Below, one piece after another: positions 1 through 6,664 of a stretch of 10,248 nucleotides of DNA. Every line of letters starts with the position of its first letter. Within the stretch, counting starts at the first letter, position 1. A program made the position numbers and the translations under genes. This DNA comes from Gammaproteobacteria bacterium UBA4475 (lineage in GTDB: Bacteria; Pseudomonadota; Gammaproteobacteria; Pseudomonadales; Azotimanducaceae), in contig DGOD01000115.1 in the NCBI GenBank assembly GCA_002389265.1, positions 1,751-11,998 of the forward strand. The letters run 5' to 3'. The notes under the pieces were generated by a model. The model saw nothing but the letters and a program-made list of their open reading frames with translations, did no database searches and was not told the DNA's origin.

Positions 1-206
1 CCATGACGGAACTGACGCACCAGGACCACCTCATTGTCGGCGGTGATCGGCACCACATTGACCCAATCAGCCGTGTCCAAAAAGTAGAACTGATGCGCCT
101 GCCGGGTAATGGGCGATAACGAAGTTGATTCGTTCACGGTAAAGATACGACAATCAGCCACAACTCGGCTGCGTTGACGTTGCCAGGCTGCAATTTCCAG
201 GTTCAT
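1..206 (-). CDS. NUDIX hydrolase, ADP-ribose pyrophosphatase-like (N-terminal part)
   Basis: Partial gene: 68 codons from an ATG at 206-204, continuing beyond base 1. The visible part runs from MNLEIAAWQRQRSR through FYFLDTADWVNVVPIT to EVVLVRQFRH. The WVNVVPIT strand followed by a VxLVRQFRHG-like strand is what precedes the NUDIX box in ADP-ribose / nucleotide-sugar pyrophosphatases. Those enzymes split NDP-X compounds into NMP and X-phosphate with Mg2+. The catalytic NUDIX box itself lies outside the window, so substrate and activity cannot be judged. The start is supported by an AGCAGGA ribosome site about 5 bases upstream. The gene follows the crotonase gene after 41 bases on the same strand, so co-transcription is likely. 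Family assignment is fairly sure; substrate is not. Confidence 0.75.
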   Translation of the reverse strand, partial: MNLEIAAWQRQRSRVVADCRIFTVNESTSLSPITRQAHQFYFLDTADWVNVVPITADNEVVLVRQFRH

Positions 207-247
207 TCAATCCTGCTCCGAACGCTCAATGTGCACAGAAAATGGCG

Positions 248-1030
248 TTATTGACCAGTGAATTTTGCCGGGCGTCGCTCCAGGAAAGATGCGACCCCCT
301 CCTTATGGTCAGCCGACTTGAAACACTCGGCCAATGCCTTCGTGTGATTTTCCATGTGCTTGTCAACGTCGATGCCTAAACCTTCATACACCAGCGTCTT
401 CATTCGCTGATGAGAAAACGGCGAACCCTGCAGGATCGTCTCTGCCATCTCACGGGCTTTGGCTATAAGATCTTCCGGCTCACAAACCGCGCTCACATAC
501 TTCAGATCATAAGCCTGGCTAGCGGATACGAATTCACCAGAATATAACAACCAGAATGCCTGAGAAGTACCAATCAACCGCGGCAACAACCAACTCCCCG
601 CGCCGGTATCAGGCACCAATCCGCGATGCGCAAAATTCCAGGCAAACCGAGCCCGAGTGGAAGCAATCCGAATATCACATTGGCTGGTGAATTCCGCACC
701 CATACCAACGGCAGGCCCATCAATGGCGGCAATTACGGGTTTAGGACACGACACTATGGGCCACCAGCGGGATTTTTCCGCTGCGGAACCTCGCAAACCA
801 CGGGTCTCGCCAGGTACTGTATCCAGGTCAGATAGGTCCGTGCCGGCACAAAAAGCACCCGCGGTACCCGTCAGAATCACTACCCGAACCTCGTCGTCGG
901 CACCCGCCCGAGCCATGGTCTCAATGAAATCACCGAGCATCGCATAGGTCATGGCATTGCGCTTTTCAGGACGGTTGATGGTCACAGTGGCAATGTGGTT
1001 TTCCACATTGTAGAGAATCCAATCATTCAC
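248..1030 (-). CDS. Enoyl-CoA hydratase/isomerase family protein (crotonase fold)
   Basis: 260 residues, full length for the family. The start is GTG (1030-1028), preceded by a strong AAAGGAG site 8 bases away. Crotonase hallmarks are present: TINRPEKRNAM (18-27), first oxyanion-hole stretch AFCAGTDL (59-66), second one GPAVGMGAEF (105-114) and GLVPDTGAGSWLLPRLIG (137-154). Such proteins act on acyl-CoA thioesters in the cytoplasm (hydration, isomerisation or related chemistry). By eye, Glu113 matches the first catalytic Glu of rat hydratase (Glu144). The position of the second (Glu164) is Phe133, as in some paralogues that are not simple hydratases. A hydratase call is therefore unsafe; isomerase or another crotonase activity is equally possible. 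The gene lies 64 bases downstream of the SDR gene and 41 upstream of a NUDIX gene, which suggests a shared transcript. Confidence 0.88.
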   Translation of the reverse strand: MNDWILYNVENHIATVTINRPEKRNAMTYAMLGDFIETMARAGADDEVRVVILTGTAGAFCAGTDLSDLDTVPGETRGLRGSAAEKSRWWPIVSCPKPVIAAIDGPAVGMGAEFTSQCDIRIASTRARFAWNFAHRGLVPDTGAGSWLLPRLIGTSQAFWLLYSGEFVSASQAYDLKYVSAVCEPEDLIAKAREMAETILQGSPFSHQRMKTLVYEGLGIDVDKHMENHTKALAECFKSADHKEGVASFLERRPAKFTGQ

Positions 1031-1063
1031 GCGCTTATCTCCTTTGCATCAAGAATTCTACAC

Positions 1064-1090
1064 TCGAGCGCCCGGCGCCCGGGTGCTTGA
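1064..1090. other. GC-rich stem-loop between the SDR and crotonase genes
   Basis: An inverted repeat with CCCGG/CCGGG at its core and the three-base loop CGC at 1076-1078. Pairing extends outward from 1075/1079 to 1064/1090, about 12 pairs. Two of these (1070/1084 and 1066/1088) are G·U wobbles if the plus strand is transcribed, but A·C mismatches on the minus strand, the strand of the flanking genes. No T-run follows on either strand, so it does not look like a standard intrinsic terminator. It could be an mRNA-processing or stability hairpin, or a small palindromic repeat of the genome. Confidence 0.55.
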
Positions 1091-1094
1091 AGTG

Positions 1095-1796
1095 CTAGCT
1101 CAAGCCATCAACGGGAATACCAGCACCATGTACGGCGCCCGCATCTGGCGACGCGAGAAAACCAATAACGCTGGCAATTTGAGCCGGCGTGACCCATTGA
1201 GAATAATCTGCACCAGGCATGTCCTGACGGTTTCGCGGTGTATCAATCAAGCTTGGCAACACGCAATTGACATTGATGTTATTCGCACGCAGTTCCTGTG
1301 CCATGCTTTCCGTGAGTCTCAACACTGCGGCCTTGGACGCAGTATAAGCGCCCATCATTGCCCCACCACCAAGTGCTGCTCGCGCGGCCACATTAACCAC
1401 TTTGCCAGCACCACCGGCTAACATGGCCGGTACTACCGCCGCACTCATATTCAGAATCGAACGGGCGTTGAGGTCAAACAAAAAATCCCAGGTTTCATCG
1501 GAGGTATTGTGGACCGGGTCACCCATCAGGAAACCGCCAGCAGTGTTACATAAAATATCCACTGCGCCGAATCGAGCCTGGATTGTTGCCACGGCTTCTG
1601 CACAACTGCCGCGCTGGGTCAGGTCACAGCTGACCAAACAGAGTTTCTCGTCAACAGTCGGGAATGCCCCCTGAAGGATCGCATCGCTGATATCCAGAAC
1701 GCCCACTTGGGCGCCACGAGTACTGAACCAACGGACGACTTCACGGCCTAGCGCACCGGCACCGCCGGTTACAACCACAGTTTTATTAGCGAACAT
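1095..1796 (-). CDS. SDR family NAD(P)-dependent oxidoreductase lacking the catalytic serine
   Basis: 233 residues, a classical short-chain dehydrogenase with a Rossmann fold. The dinucleotide motif TGGAGALG (10-17), Asp58 (CDLT), the NTAGG motif (84-88), Asn110, and YTASK with Tyr151 and Lys155 are all present. The C-terminal VHGAGIPVDG stretch (222-231) is the usual SDR ending. The Ser of the Ser-Tyr-Lys triad, expected 13 residues before the Tyr, is Ala138 in NVAARAAL. Quinoid dihydropteridine reductase is a known active SDR without that Ser, so loss does not prove inactivity. The substrate is unknown; location is cytoplasmic. The ATG at 1796 has an AGAGG site about 7 bases upstream. It sits 57 bases after the phosphate permease gene and 64 before the crotonase gene. 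Confidence 0.88.
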   Translation of the reverse strand: MFANKTVVVTGGAGALGREVVRWFSTRGAQVGVLDISDAILQGAFPTVDEKLCLVSCDLTQRGSCAEAVATIQARFGAVDILCNTAGGFLMGDPVHNTSDETWDFLFDLNARSILNMSAAVVPAMLAGGAGKVVNVAARAALGGGAMMGAYTASKAAVLRLTESMAQELRANNINVNCVLPSLIDTPRNRQDMPGADYSQWVTPAQIASVIGFLASPDAGAVHGAGIPVDGLS

Positions 1797-1853
1797 AAGA
1801 TGCCTCTGTCGGTGATCGACTACAATGTGAAGAACTCCACACCTCGGATTCGG

Positions 1854-3122
1854 TTAGCCGGTTCCGAAGATCCCTTTAAACAGATAGAAAAACAAAATCG
1901 ACAGACCAGCGCCGGCGGGCAGGGTCACCAGCCAGGAAACAAAAATCGTCCCGATAACCCGCAGGTTCAGCGCAGAAATACCACGGGCCAGCCCGACACC
2001 CAAGACCGCGCCCACCAAGGTGTGGGTGGTCGAAATTGGCAGGCTCGCGCCTGAGGCCACCACCACTGTTGATGCAGCGGCAAGCTCTGCCGCAAAGCCA
2101 CTACTGGGAGTCAGCTCAGTAATATGAGTGCCGATGGTCTGGATCACTCGGTAGCCATAAAGCGCCAGACCGGTAACAATACCACCGCCACCCAGCAACA
2201 AAATCCAGTTTGGAGTTGCCGACTTGGCACCCACCACGCCACCACTTTCAATAATACTATTAACCGCAGCCAGCGGACCAATTGCATTCGCGACATCATT
2301 TGAACCGTGGGCAAAAGCCATGGCGCAGGCTGTAAACAGCATCATGACCGCAAAAATTTTCTCGACGTTGACCAGATCTAGTTGATCAGATTTAGTGACG
2401 CGTTTGACGCGCGAAAGCCCAATGATTCCCAACCCGACAATCAGCAACGCCACGCCAGCGGAGTAGACCAGGGACTCGCCGAAACTGATGTGCAGACCCA
2501 CATGCTTCAAACCTTTAGTGAGCGTCACCATAGAAATCATATAGCCGACAAAGAACACATAAATGGGTAAATAACGCTTGGCGGCGACGAAAGCGTCCGG
2601 GGCGCCGAATATAAATCGACGAATGCTCAGAGAGATTACGAAGGCGAAGGTTCCAGCGATCACGGGCGAGACCACCCAACTGGAGACGATTTCACCCACC
2701 TTGCCCCATTGAACGGCATCAGTGGATATACCTACCGAGGCGAAACCAACGATCGCGCCAACAATCGTGTGCGTCGTCGAAACTGGCCAACCGTAAGCAG
2801 AGGCAACCAGCAGCCAGGTGCCCGCCGCCAACAATGACGCCATCATGCCGTAGACCAGTAATTCAGGATCTGTCGCCAGCAGCCCCGGATCGATAATCCC
2901 TTTACGGATAGTGGAGGTCACCTCACCGCCGGCAAGATAGGCACCGGCAAACTCGAACACCATCGCGATAATAACGGCTTGCTTGATGGTGATCGCCTTT
3001 GAACCCACCGAGGTACCCATGGCGTTGGCCACATCATTGGCACCCACACCCCAGGCCATAAAAAAGCCGAATATTATTGCTAGTAGCAGCAGCGTGCTGC
3101 CGTAGTCTTCAATTACGCCCAT
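1854..3122 (-). CDS. pit: Low-affinity inorganic phosphate transporter, PiT family
   Basis: 422-residue inner-membrane permease that imports phosphate, in characterised bacterial homologues as a metal-phosphate complex with protons. The internal duplication typical of PiT is clear. GANDVANAMGTSVGSKA (27-43) is mirrored by GSNDVANAIGPLAA (273-286), and WPVSTTHTIVGAIVG (112-126) by LPISTTHTLVGAVLG (361-375). These are the two inverted halves carrying the GxNDVANA signatures. About ten hydrophobic segments are visible, with a polar central loop around 237-256. Length is normal for the shorter bacterial members. The start is ATG at 3122 with AGGTG about 9 bases upstream. It lies 49 bases downstream of the DUF47 gene, the classic pairing in which the PhoU-like protein is thought to modulate the permease. 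Confidence 0.95.
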   Translation of the reverse strand: MGVIEDYGSTLLLLAIIFGFFMAWGVGANDVANAMGTSVGSKAITIKQAVIIAMVFEFAGAYLAGGEVTSTIRKGIIDPGLLATDPELLVYGMMASLLAAGTWLLVASAYGWPVSTTHTIVGAIVGFASVGISTDAVQWGKVGEIVSSWVVSPVIAGTFAFVISLSIRRFIFGAPDAFVAAKRYLPIYVFFVGYMISMVTLTKGLKHVGLHISFGESLVYSAGVALLIVGLGIIGLSRVKRVTKSDQLDLVNVEKIFAVMMLFTACAMAFAHGSNDVANAIGPLAAVNSIIESGGVVGAKSATPNWILLLGGGGIVTGLALYGYRVIQTIGTHITELTPSSGFAAELAAASTVVVASGASLPISTTHTLVGAVLGVGLARGISALNLRVIGTIFVSWLVTLPAGAGLSILFFYLFKGIFGTG

Positions 3123-3171
3123 AGGATCACACCTGATATTTCATGTTAATGCATTTTCTAAGCGGCGATCG

Positions 3172-3852
3172 TTAGCGCGCGATGAGATATAACATTCGAT
3201 TGCCCACAGTCTGGGATTTATCGGCTAAATCGCCGATCCATTCGATAAGACGATATAAAAACATGACATCAACGGGATCCAGGCTTTTCTCCAGACTGTA
3301 CAGCAGCCGAGTCAACTCAGCCTCCTTGATATCTGCCGCGTGCTCAACGGCGTCAAGACGGGAAATCATGGCTGAAACCAACTCCACTTCCTTGCCACTG
3401 AAGCCGGTGGTAATCAACTCATCCAGCTCATTGAGCGCTTCCAGTGCGACATTTGCGGGTTTTACCGCTGCTTCAACCAGCGCCTCCATGGCAGGGGCTA
3501 GCGCCGCAGGAATGCTCATCCGCCGACTGGAAGTCAGACCAACAATATGCTTCGCCAGGTTCGCGATCCTGTCCTGGGCCTGCAACAGTTCAAGCAGGTC
3601 AGAACGTGAGACGGGCATAAACAGGCTGCGCGGCAAGCTTAAGCGAATCTTGCGTTTGATATCATCGGCTTCATCCTCGAGGTCATTGATATGTTTACCC
3701 AGCGTGGTTGCCAGATCCCAATCTCCCGCCATCACGGCGGCCATATAGCCTTGCACCTCGGTCGCAGCTTGTGCGGCGACCTTCATGTGCTCCTGCATGG
3801 GGGCGACTGGGGATCGCGAAAACAATTGATTAAACAACGGACTAATAGCCAT
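3172..3852 (-). CDS. TIGR00153/DUF47 family PhoU-like protein, Pit accessory
   Basis: 226 residues, almost entirely helical, soluble, with no signal peptide. It resembles the PhoU-like DUF47 family: an N-terminal MAISPLFNQLFSRSP, an acidic helix DLEDEADDIKRKI (57-69), QAQDRIANLAKHI (91-103), EHAADIKEAE (170-179) and a C-terminal EWIGDLADKSQTVGNRM (204-220). The E/D-x-x-x-D clusters match the metal-binding helices of PhoU three-helix bundles. Members are nearly always encoded directly upstream of a Pit permease, as here, and are inferred to regulate phosphate uptake. The ATG at 3852 has only a weak GGA about 9 bases upstream. A perfect TATAAT box on the same strand at 3885-3880 would give a leader of about 20 bases. 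No convincing PhoB operator was found. Confidence 0.9.
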   Translation of the reverse strand: MAISPLFNQLFSRSPVAPMQEHMKVAAQAATEVQGYMAAVMAGDWDLATTLGKHINDLEDEADDIKRKIRLSLPRSLFMPVSRSDLLELLQAQDRIANLAKHIVGLTSSRRMSIPAALAPAMEALVEAAVKPANVALEALNELDELITTGFSGKEVELVSAMISRLDAVEHAADIKEAELTRLLYSLEKSLDPVDVMFLYRLIEWIGDLADKSQTVGNRMLYLIAR

Positions 3853-3879
3853 GACGTGATCCGGAATAAGTTGTTACGC

Positions 3880-3885
3880 ATTATA
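3880..3885 (-). promoter_or_regulatory. Sigma-70 -10 box for the DUF47-pit transcript
   Basis: A perfect TATAAT reads on the minus strand, followed by GCGTAACAAC, and would start RNA near 3873, about 20 bases before the DUF47 ATG. The -35 is poor: TTATTG at 15 or TTTATT at 16 bases spacing, and a TTGATC only 9 bases away. The box is therefore clear but promoter strength is uncertain. It would make the phosphate genes independent of the VOC gene upstream. Confidence 0.5.
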
Positions 3886-3951
3886 GGCAAGAATGATCAA
3901 CAATAAACCCTGGAATGGCTTTTAAAATCCCGCTGGCAGACCTTTACAGCC

Positions 3952-4431
3952 TTAACTCGCCGAGCGCTTAAATTGCCAGGCGGTCAGCGCCTTATGGGCG
4001 GCCACCGAGCCGGCCATACTCGTATCGGTCCGGGCCGCCAACTCCACCACATAACCGTTGGGATCACGAAAATAGATTGAGTGGATAAAGCCATGATCGG
4101 CAATGCCGCGGGTGTCGATTCCAGATTGACGACCTTTCTGGAACATGGCATGCAAAGTCTCGTGATCCACCGCCAGCGCCAGATGCAAGTCGAAGTCGTG
4201 CTGTGGCTTGAAATCAAAGGGCTGCTCGGGATCTTCAAAAAATGCAATACAGGCACCATCTTGCATTTGATAGAAGCTGTGCAGAACACCCGTGGCACGA
4301 CCTGCCTGGGTCAGATCAATTTCAAAGGCCTCCACCAGGGGTAAACCCAGGAAGTCCTCGTAAAATTGACGGGTCTGTTCGGAATTACGACAGCGATAAG
4401 CCGCATGGTCGAGTCCTTGGATTTTCGCCAT
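3952..4431 (-). CDS. VOC-fold metalloprotein (glyoxalase / extradiol dioxygenase superfamily)
   Basis: 159 residues from the ATG at 4431, chosen because AGGAG lies 7 bases upstream; a 14-codon upstream extension to 4473 has no such support. Two βαβββ units are visible. The first begins KIQGLDHAAYRCRNSEQTRQ and the second contains DFDLHLALAVD and YFRDPNGYVVELAAR. His9, His83 and Glu130 fit the 2-His-1-Glu metal triad of type I extradiol dioxygenase-like VOC proteins. Such proteins bind Fe2+ or another divalent ion and act as dioxygenases, lyases, epimerases or thiol transferases. At one module length this is closer to glyoxalase-like members than to two-module ring-cleavage enzymes. Substrate unknown. 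It is divergent to the MerC gene and precedes DUF47 by 99 bases, which hold a separate promoter-like box. Confidence 0.85.
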   Translation of the reverse strand: MAKIQGLDHAAYRCRNSEQTRQFYEDFLGLPLVEAFEIDLTQAGRATGVLHSFYQMQDGACIAFFEDPEQPFDFKPQHDFDLHLALAVDHETLHAMFQKGRQSGIDTRGIADHGFIHSIYFRDPNGYVVELAARTDTSMAGSVAAHKALTAWQFKRSAS

Positions 4432-4537
4432 GATGGCGCTCCTATTGTAAATTAACAAAGGCAACAGAAACATCGTCGGTTTATCGCGCTTTGATGTCTG
4501 CTGCCTGACGAATTACTGGGTTATTGTACCGGCAATA

Positions 4538-4546
4538 TGGTATAAA
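4538..4546 (+). promoter_or_regulatory. Extended -10 promoter of the MerC-domain gene
   Basis: TGGTATAAA fits an extended -10 (TGn plus a TATAAT-like hexamer), followed by the GC-rich discriminator CTGCGCGC. No -35 with normal spacing was found, as is common with extended -10 elements. Transcription would start about 4553, only some 4 bases before the ATG at 4557, giving a nearly leaderless mRNA. No ribosome-binding site is present, which fits. Confidence 0.5.
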
Positions 4547-4556
4547 CTGCGCGCTT

Positions 4557-4982
4557 ATGAGCGATGACACTAAACATTCGACAGAACCCCACAGCCGCGA
4601 ACGCTGGCTTGACGGTATGGCTGTCATTTTTTCCGGCACTTGCATGGTGCACTGCTTGGTGTTGCCGCTGTTAGTGACCGTATTTCCCATCGTTCAGGGT
4701 AGCCTACTGGATGAGCAGCAATTTCATCTGATCATGCTGCTGCTGATTTTGCCCACCAGCCTGATCGCCCTGACCATCGGCTGTCGCAAACATAAGGATC
4801 GCCTGACCCTAATCCTCGGCACCATTGGTTTGAGCGTTTTAACTTTCACTGCCCTGTTTGGCCACGATGTCTTCGGCTTTCAAGGCGAGCGTATTGTCAC
4901 CACCTTTGGTGGCCTGGTCCTCGCTCTGGCACATATCCAGAATTTCCGTTGTTGCCGCTCCGTCGACTGTCAGCATGACTAG
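4557..4982 (+). CDS. MerC-domain integral membrane protein
   Basis: 141 residues with four predicted membrane helices (about 20-46, 56-75, 83-101, 111-129). The MerC signature FSGTCMVHCLVLPLL (25-39) carries Cys29, His32 and Cys33 in the first helix. A second cysteine lies in IGCRKHKDR (Cys76), and the tail NFRCCRSVDCQHD holds Cys132, Cys133 and Cys138. MerC proteins of mer operons carry Hg2+ across the inner membrane. Here no merA, merP, merT or merR is nearby, so this is more likely a chromosomal MerC-domain protein of unknown metal specificity; mercury resistance should not be inferred. I start at ATG 4557 because the only earlier in-frame start is a TTG at 4524 that lies upstream of the apparent -10 box. 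It is convergent with the CoA-NUDIX gene. Confidence 0.85.
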   Translation: MSDDTKHSTEPHSRERWLDGMAVIFSGTCMVHCLVLPLLVTVFPIVQGSLLDEQQFHLIMLLLILPTSLIALTIGCRKHKDRLTLILGTIGLSVLTFTALFGHDVFGFQGERIVTTFGGLVLALAHIQNFRCCRSVDCQHD

Positions 4983-5008
4983 CCAGCGCTTCTAAATAGC
5001 GCCGCTAG
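4979..5008. other. Imperfect stem-loop overlapping the MerC stop codon
   Basis: Two stacked 5-bp stems: CTAGC (4979-4983) with GCTAG (5004-5008), and GCGCT (4986-4990) with AGCGC (4998-5002). They flank a 1x2 internal bulge and a 7-base loop. It includes the MerC TAG stop at 4980-4982. The position fits 3'-end formation between convergent genes, but no T-run follows on either strand, so it may only protect the mRNA end. Confidence 0.45.
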
Positions 5009-5012
5009 ACAA

Positions 5013-5041
5013 GCACCCCTATTAGCACCCCTATTAGCACC
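5013..5041. repeat. 12-bp tandem repeat between convergent genes
   Basis: GCACCCCTATTA occurs twice perfectly (5013-5024 and 5025-5036) with a third truncated start GCACC (5037-5041), followed by C-rich sequence. It lies in the 111-base spacer between the MerC and CoA-NUDIX stop codons and is non-coding. It looks like a recent slippage duplication. No function is evident. Confidence 0.8.
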
Positions 5042-5093
5042 ACTCGCCCCCCTCACCGCTTGCCCCATCAACTATTGACGGCTTCTGAAGGCT

Positions 5094-5753
5094 TTATACT
5101 TGCGCGCTAAAACCCAGCAACGCCTCGTAAAGGCCGATCATTAGTGAAACTGTCGGTCCCGCGATTCGAATGTCACCTTCGGTGAACGAGTAGTGGCCTC
5201 GCTCCGGTCGGTGCCAGGTTAATGCGTAGTTCGCGCTGTCCAGCGCCCGCGCCAACGACACCTCATAGATTTCTGCCACTTCCTGTGGATTTGCCAATAC
5301 TTGATAAGGTGGCTGAATCAAACCCACCACGGGGGTAATCCGATATCCCGCCTGGGTGTAGTAGTCGCCAAGAACTCCCAATACCTCTATGTCTGCCGAA
5401 GCCAGATCTATTTCTTCGCGGGTCTCGCGCAACGCCGTCTCAACCAACGAGTCATCGACGGTATCAAATCGACCACCCGGGAAACAGATATGACCCGCGA
5501 AACGAATCTGTGCATGCCGCCGGGTCACGAGCAAAGTCGGGCCCGCAGCATGATTGATAATGGGCAATAAAACCGCCGAGGGCTTTGCTCGCTGACGAAC
5601 CCCTTCAGAAACCCGCTCCTCGACATGGGGATTGCGCAACTCAGGCTGACCAGGTTGCGCCACGGCAGCGGCAAAATAAGCTCGAATCAACCCCACATCC
5701 GCTGCCAGCGGCGGATGTTTGAGGCCTGTAGCATCAGCGGCAATATCACTCAT
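5094..5753 (-). CDS. NudL-type CoA pyrophosphatase (NUDIX)
   Basis: 219 residues. These enzymes split CoA and CoA esters to phosphopantetheine derivatives plus 3',5'-ADP, using Mg2+ or Mn2+. The CoA-specific block before the NUDIX box is recognisable: LLVTRRHAQIRFAGHICFPGG (74-94, key residues TRR, R84, AG and FPGG). The box follows with Gly94, Glu105, ALRETREEIDL (107-117) and acidic residues Glu110, Glu113 and Glu114. The usual Gly near the box end (EEIGL) is Asp116. The N-terminus has about 55 residues before the core. The ATG at 5753 has no strong ribosome site. It lies only 14 bases after the deacetylase stop, which suggests coupled translation as the last gene of the 8140-5094 operon. 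Family is clear; the preferred CoA ester is unknown. Confidence 0.88.
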   Translation of the reverse strand: MSDIAADATGLKHPPLAADVGLIRAYFAAAVAQPGQPELRNPHVEERVSEGVRQRAKPSAVLLPIINHAAGPTLLVTRRHAQIRFAGHICFPGGRFDTVDDSLVETALRETREEIDLASADIEVLGVLGDYYTQAGYRITPVVGLIQPPYQVLANPQEVAEIYEVSLARALDSANYALTWHRPERGHYSFTEGDIRIAGPTVSLMIGLYEALLGFSAQV

Positions 5754-5767
5754 CGTTTAGGCATCGC

Positions 5768-6646
5768 TCACAAGTGAACTTGCAACTCCTTGTAGCCGAT
5801 CAGATGGATGCCCGCATCGAGAATATATTGCTTCAGCGCCGGCTCGCGCCAGGCGAGGTAGTCCGCATGCCTTGAGCCAGGTCGCTCATGATCAATGGCA
5901 AGCAGTTCGTCGCTCATACAGGCCGGATGAAACAGGAGATGGCTCAAACCCGGCTTGATACCATCGATCAATTGCCGATAAAACGTCGACTTGTCTTCCA
6001 GCGGTATCAGGGTCTCAATCAAAATCTCATCCAGGGTTGGCACTTGCTCTCGGTCAATCTTCTCTAGTACCTGCAGATAGTCATCTGCCATCGCCGCTCG
6101 ATCAATGCCGGCTAGCGCTGCTCGAGTCATATTCGGCAAGAACGCAACCAGCCCGTATTCCTCCGCAAGTGCCAGATAATCAGCCAGAAATTTAGGGTGC
6201 ACAACACTACCCATATGGGTATCGATATGGGTAAACGGCACGCCAGTCGCGAGCCCAGTTTCAATTTGCGCCCGCATTTCAGCTCTGGCTGCATCAACTG
6301 TCACATGACGAATAGCATCTTCTCGAGTGCGCCACAAATAGCCCTGCTCATCTAATAAACCAGACGCCTGATCGCGGGTGCTGAGCGCCGCCCAACGAAA
6401 CGTCGGGTATTCACAGGTCAAGGTCAGATGTATCCCCACATCGTAGGCCGGCTGCTCCTGAACCCGGGCCACCGCTTCCTGAAACCAGGGACCATTCACC
6501 AGGATCGAACCACAAGTCGCCGCCCCCACATCCAGGCACTCAAAGCCTGCTACATTGGCCGCATGGCTAAAGCCTAAATCATCAATATGAGTGATCAACA
6601 CCCGGTCAGCAGGCCCGTAGCCCATCTTGGCGAGGAAACCATTCAT
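5768..6646 (-). CDS. ChbG/YdjC-type carbohydrate deacetylase family protein
   Basis: 292 residues, cytoplasmic (no signal peptide). The family removes N-acetyl groups from sugars with a divalent metal; ChbG acts on chito-oligosaccharides and HpnK-like relatives on other substrates. Visible motifs are ITHIDDLGFSHA (18-29, Asp22/Asp23), VGIHLTLTCEY (70-80, His73), FTHIDTHMGSVVHPKF (138-153, His140, Asp142, His144) and LLFHPACMS (237-245, His240). These fit the Asp-His-His metal site and catalytic residues of YdjC-fold enzymes, so it appears intact. The ATG at 6646 has an AAAGGAG site 8 bases upstream. It sits 18 bases after the thiolase-like gene and 14 before the CoA pyrophosphatase gene. No chitin or hopanoid genes are visible, so the substrate is open. 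Confidence 0.85.
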   Translation of the reverse strand: MNGFLAKMGYGPADRVLITHIDDLGFSHAANVAGFECLDVGAATCGSILVNGPWFQEAVARVQEQPAYDVGIHLTLTCEYPTFRWAALSTRDQASGLLDEQGYLWRTREDAIRHVTVDAARAEMRAQIETGLATGVPFTHIDTHMGSVVHPKFLADYLALAEEYGLVAFLPNMTRAALAGIDRAAMADDYLQVLEKIDREQVPTLDEILIETLIPLEDKSTFYRQLIDGIKPGLSHLLFHPACMSDELLAIDHERPGSRHADYLAWREPALKQYILDAGIHLIGYKELQVHL

Positions 6647-6664
6647 GCTATCGACTCCTTTGGT

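Noticed and set aside
3182..3748. Plus-strand open frame of 188 codons opposite DUF47
   Set aside because: It is fully antisense to a well-supported gene, Ser/Ala/Arg-rich with no recognisable motif; a shadow of the real frame.
3932..3948. PhoB-box-like direct repeat (CTGTAAA...CTGCCAG on the minus strand) upstream of DUF47-pit
   Set aside because: The period is 10 instead of 11 bases, the second half is a poor match, and it lies about 50 bases upstream of the -10 box instead of at the -35 position.
4432..4473. N-terminal extension of the VOC protein to an ATG at 4473
   Set aside because: The extension has no ribosome-binding site and is not part of the fold, while the internal ATG at 4431 has AGGAG at ideal spacing.
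4557..4982. Mercury-resistance operon
   Set aside because: Only a MerC-domain protein is present, with no merA, merT, merP or merR on either side and no mobile-element signs.
5075..5100. Plus-strand promoter-like TTGACG and TATACT followed by TGCGCGC, resembling the MerC promoter region
   Set aside because: The spacing is only 14 bases and it would fire antisense into the end of the CoA-NUDIX gene, whose stop codon it overlaps. It could be a relic or an antisense start but has no other support.
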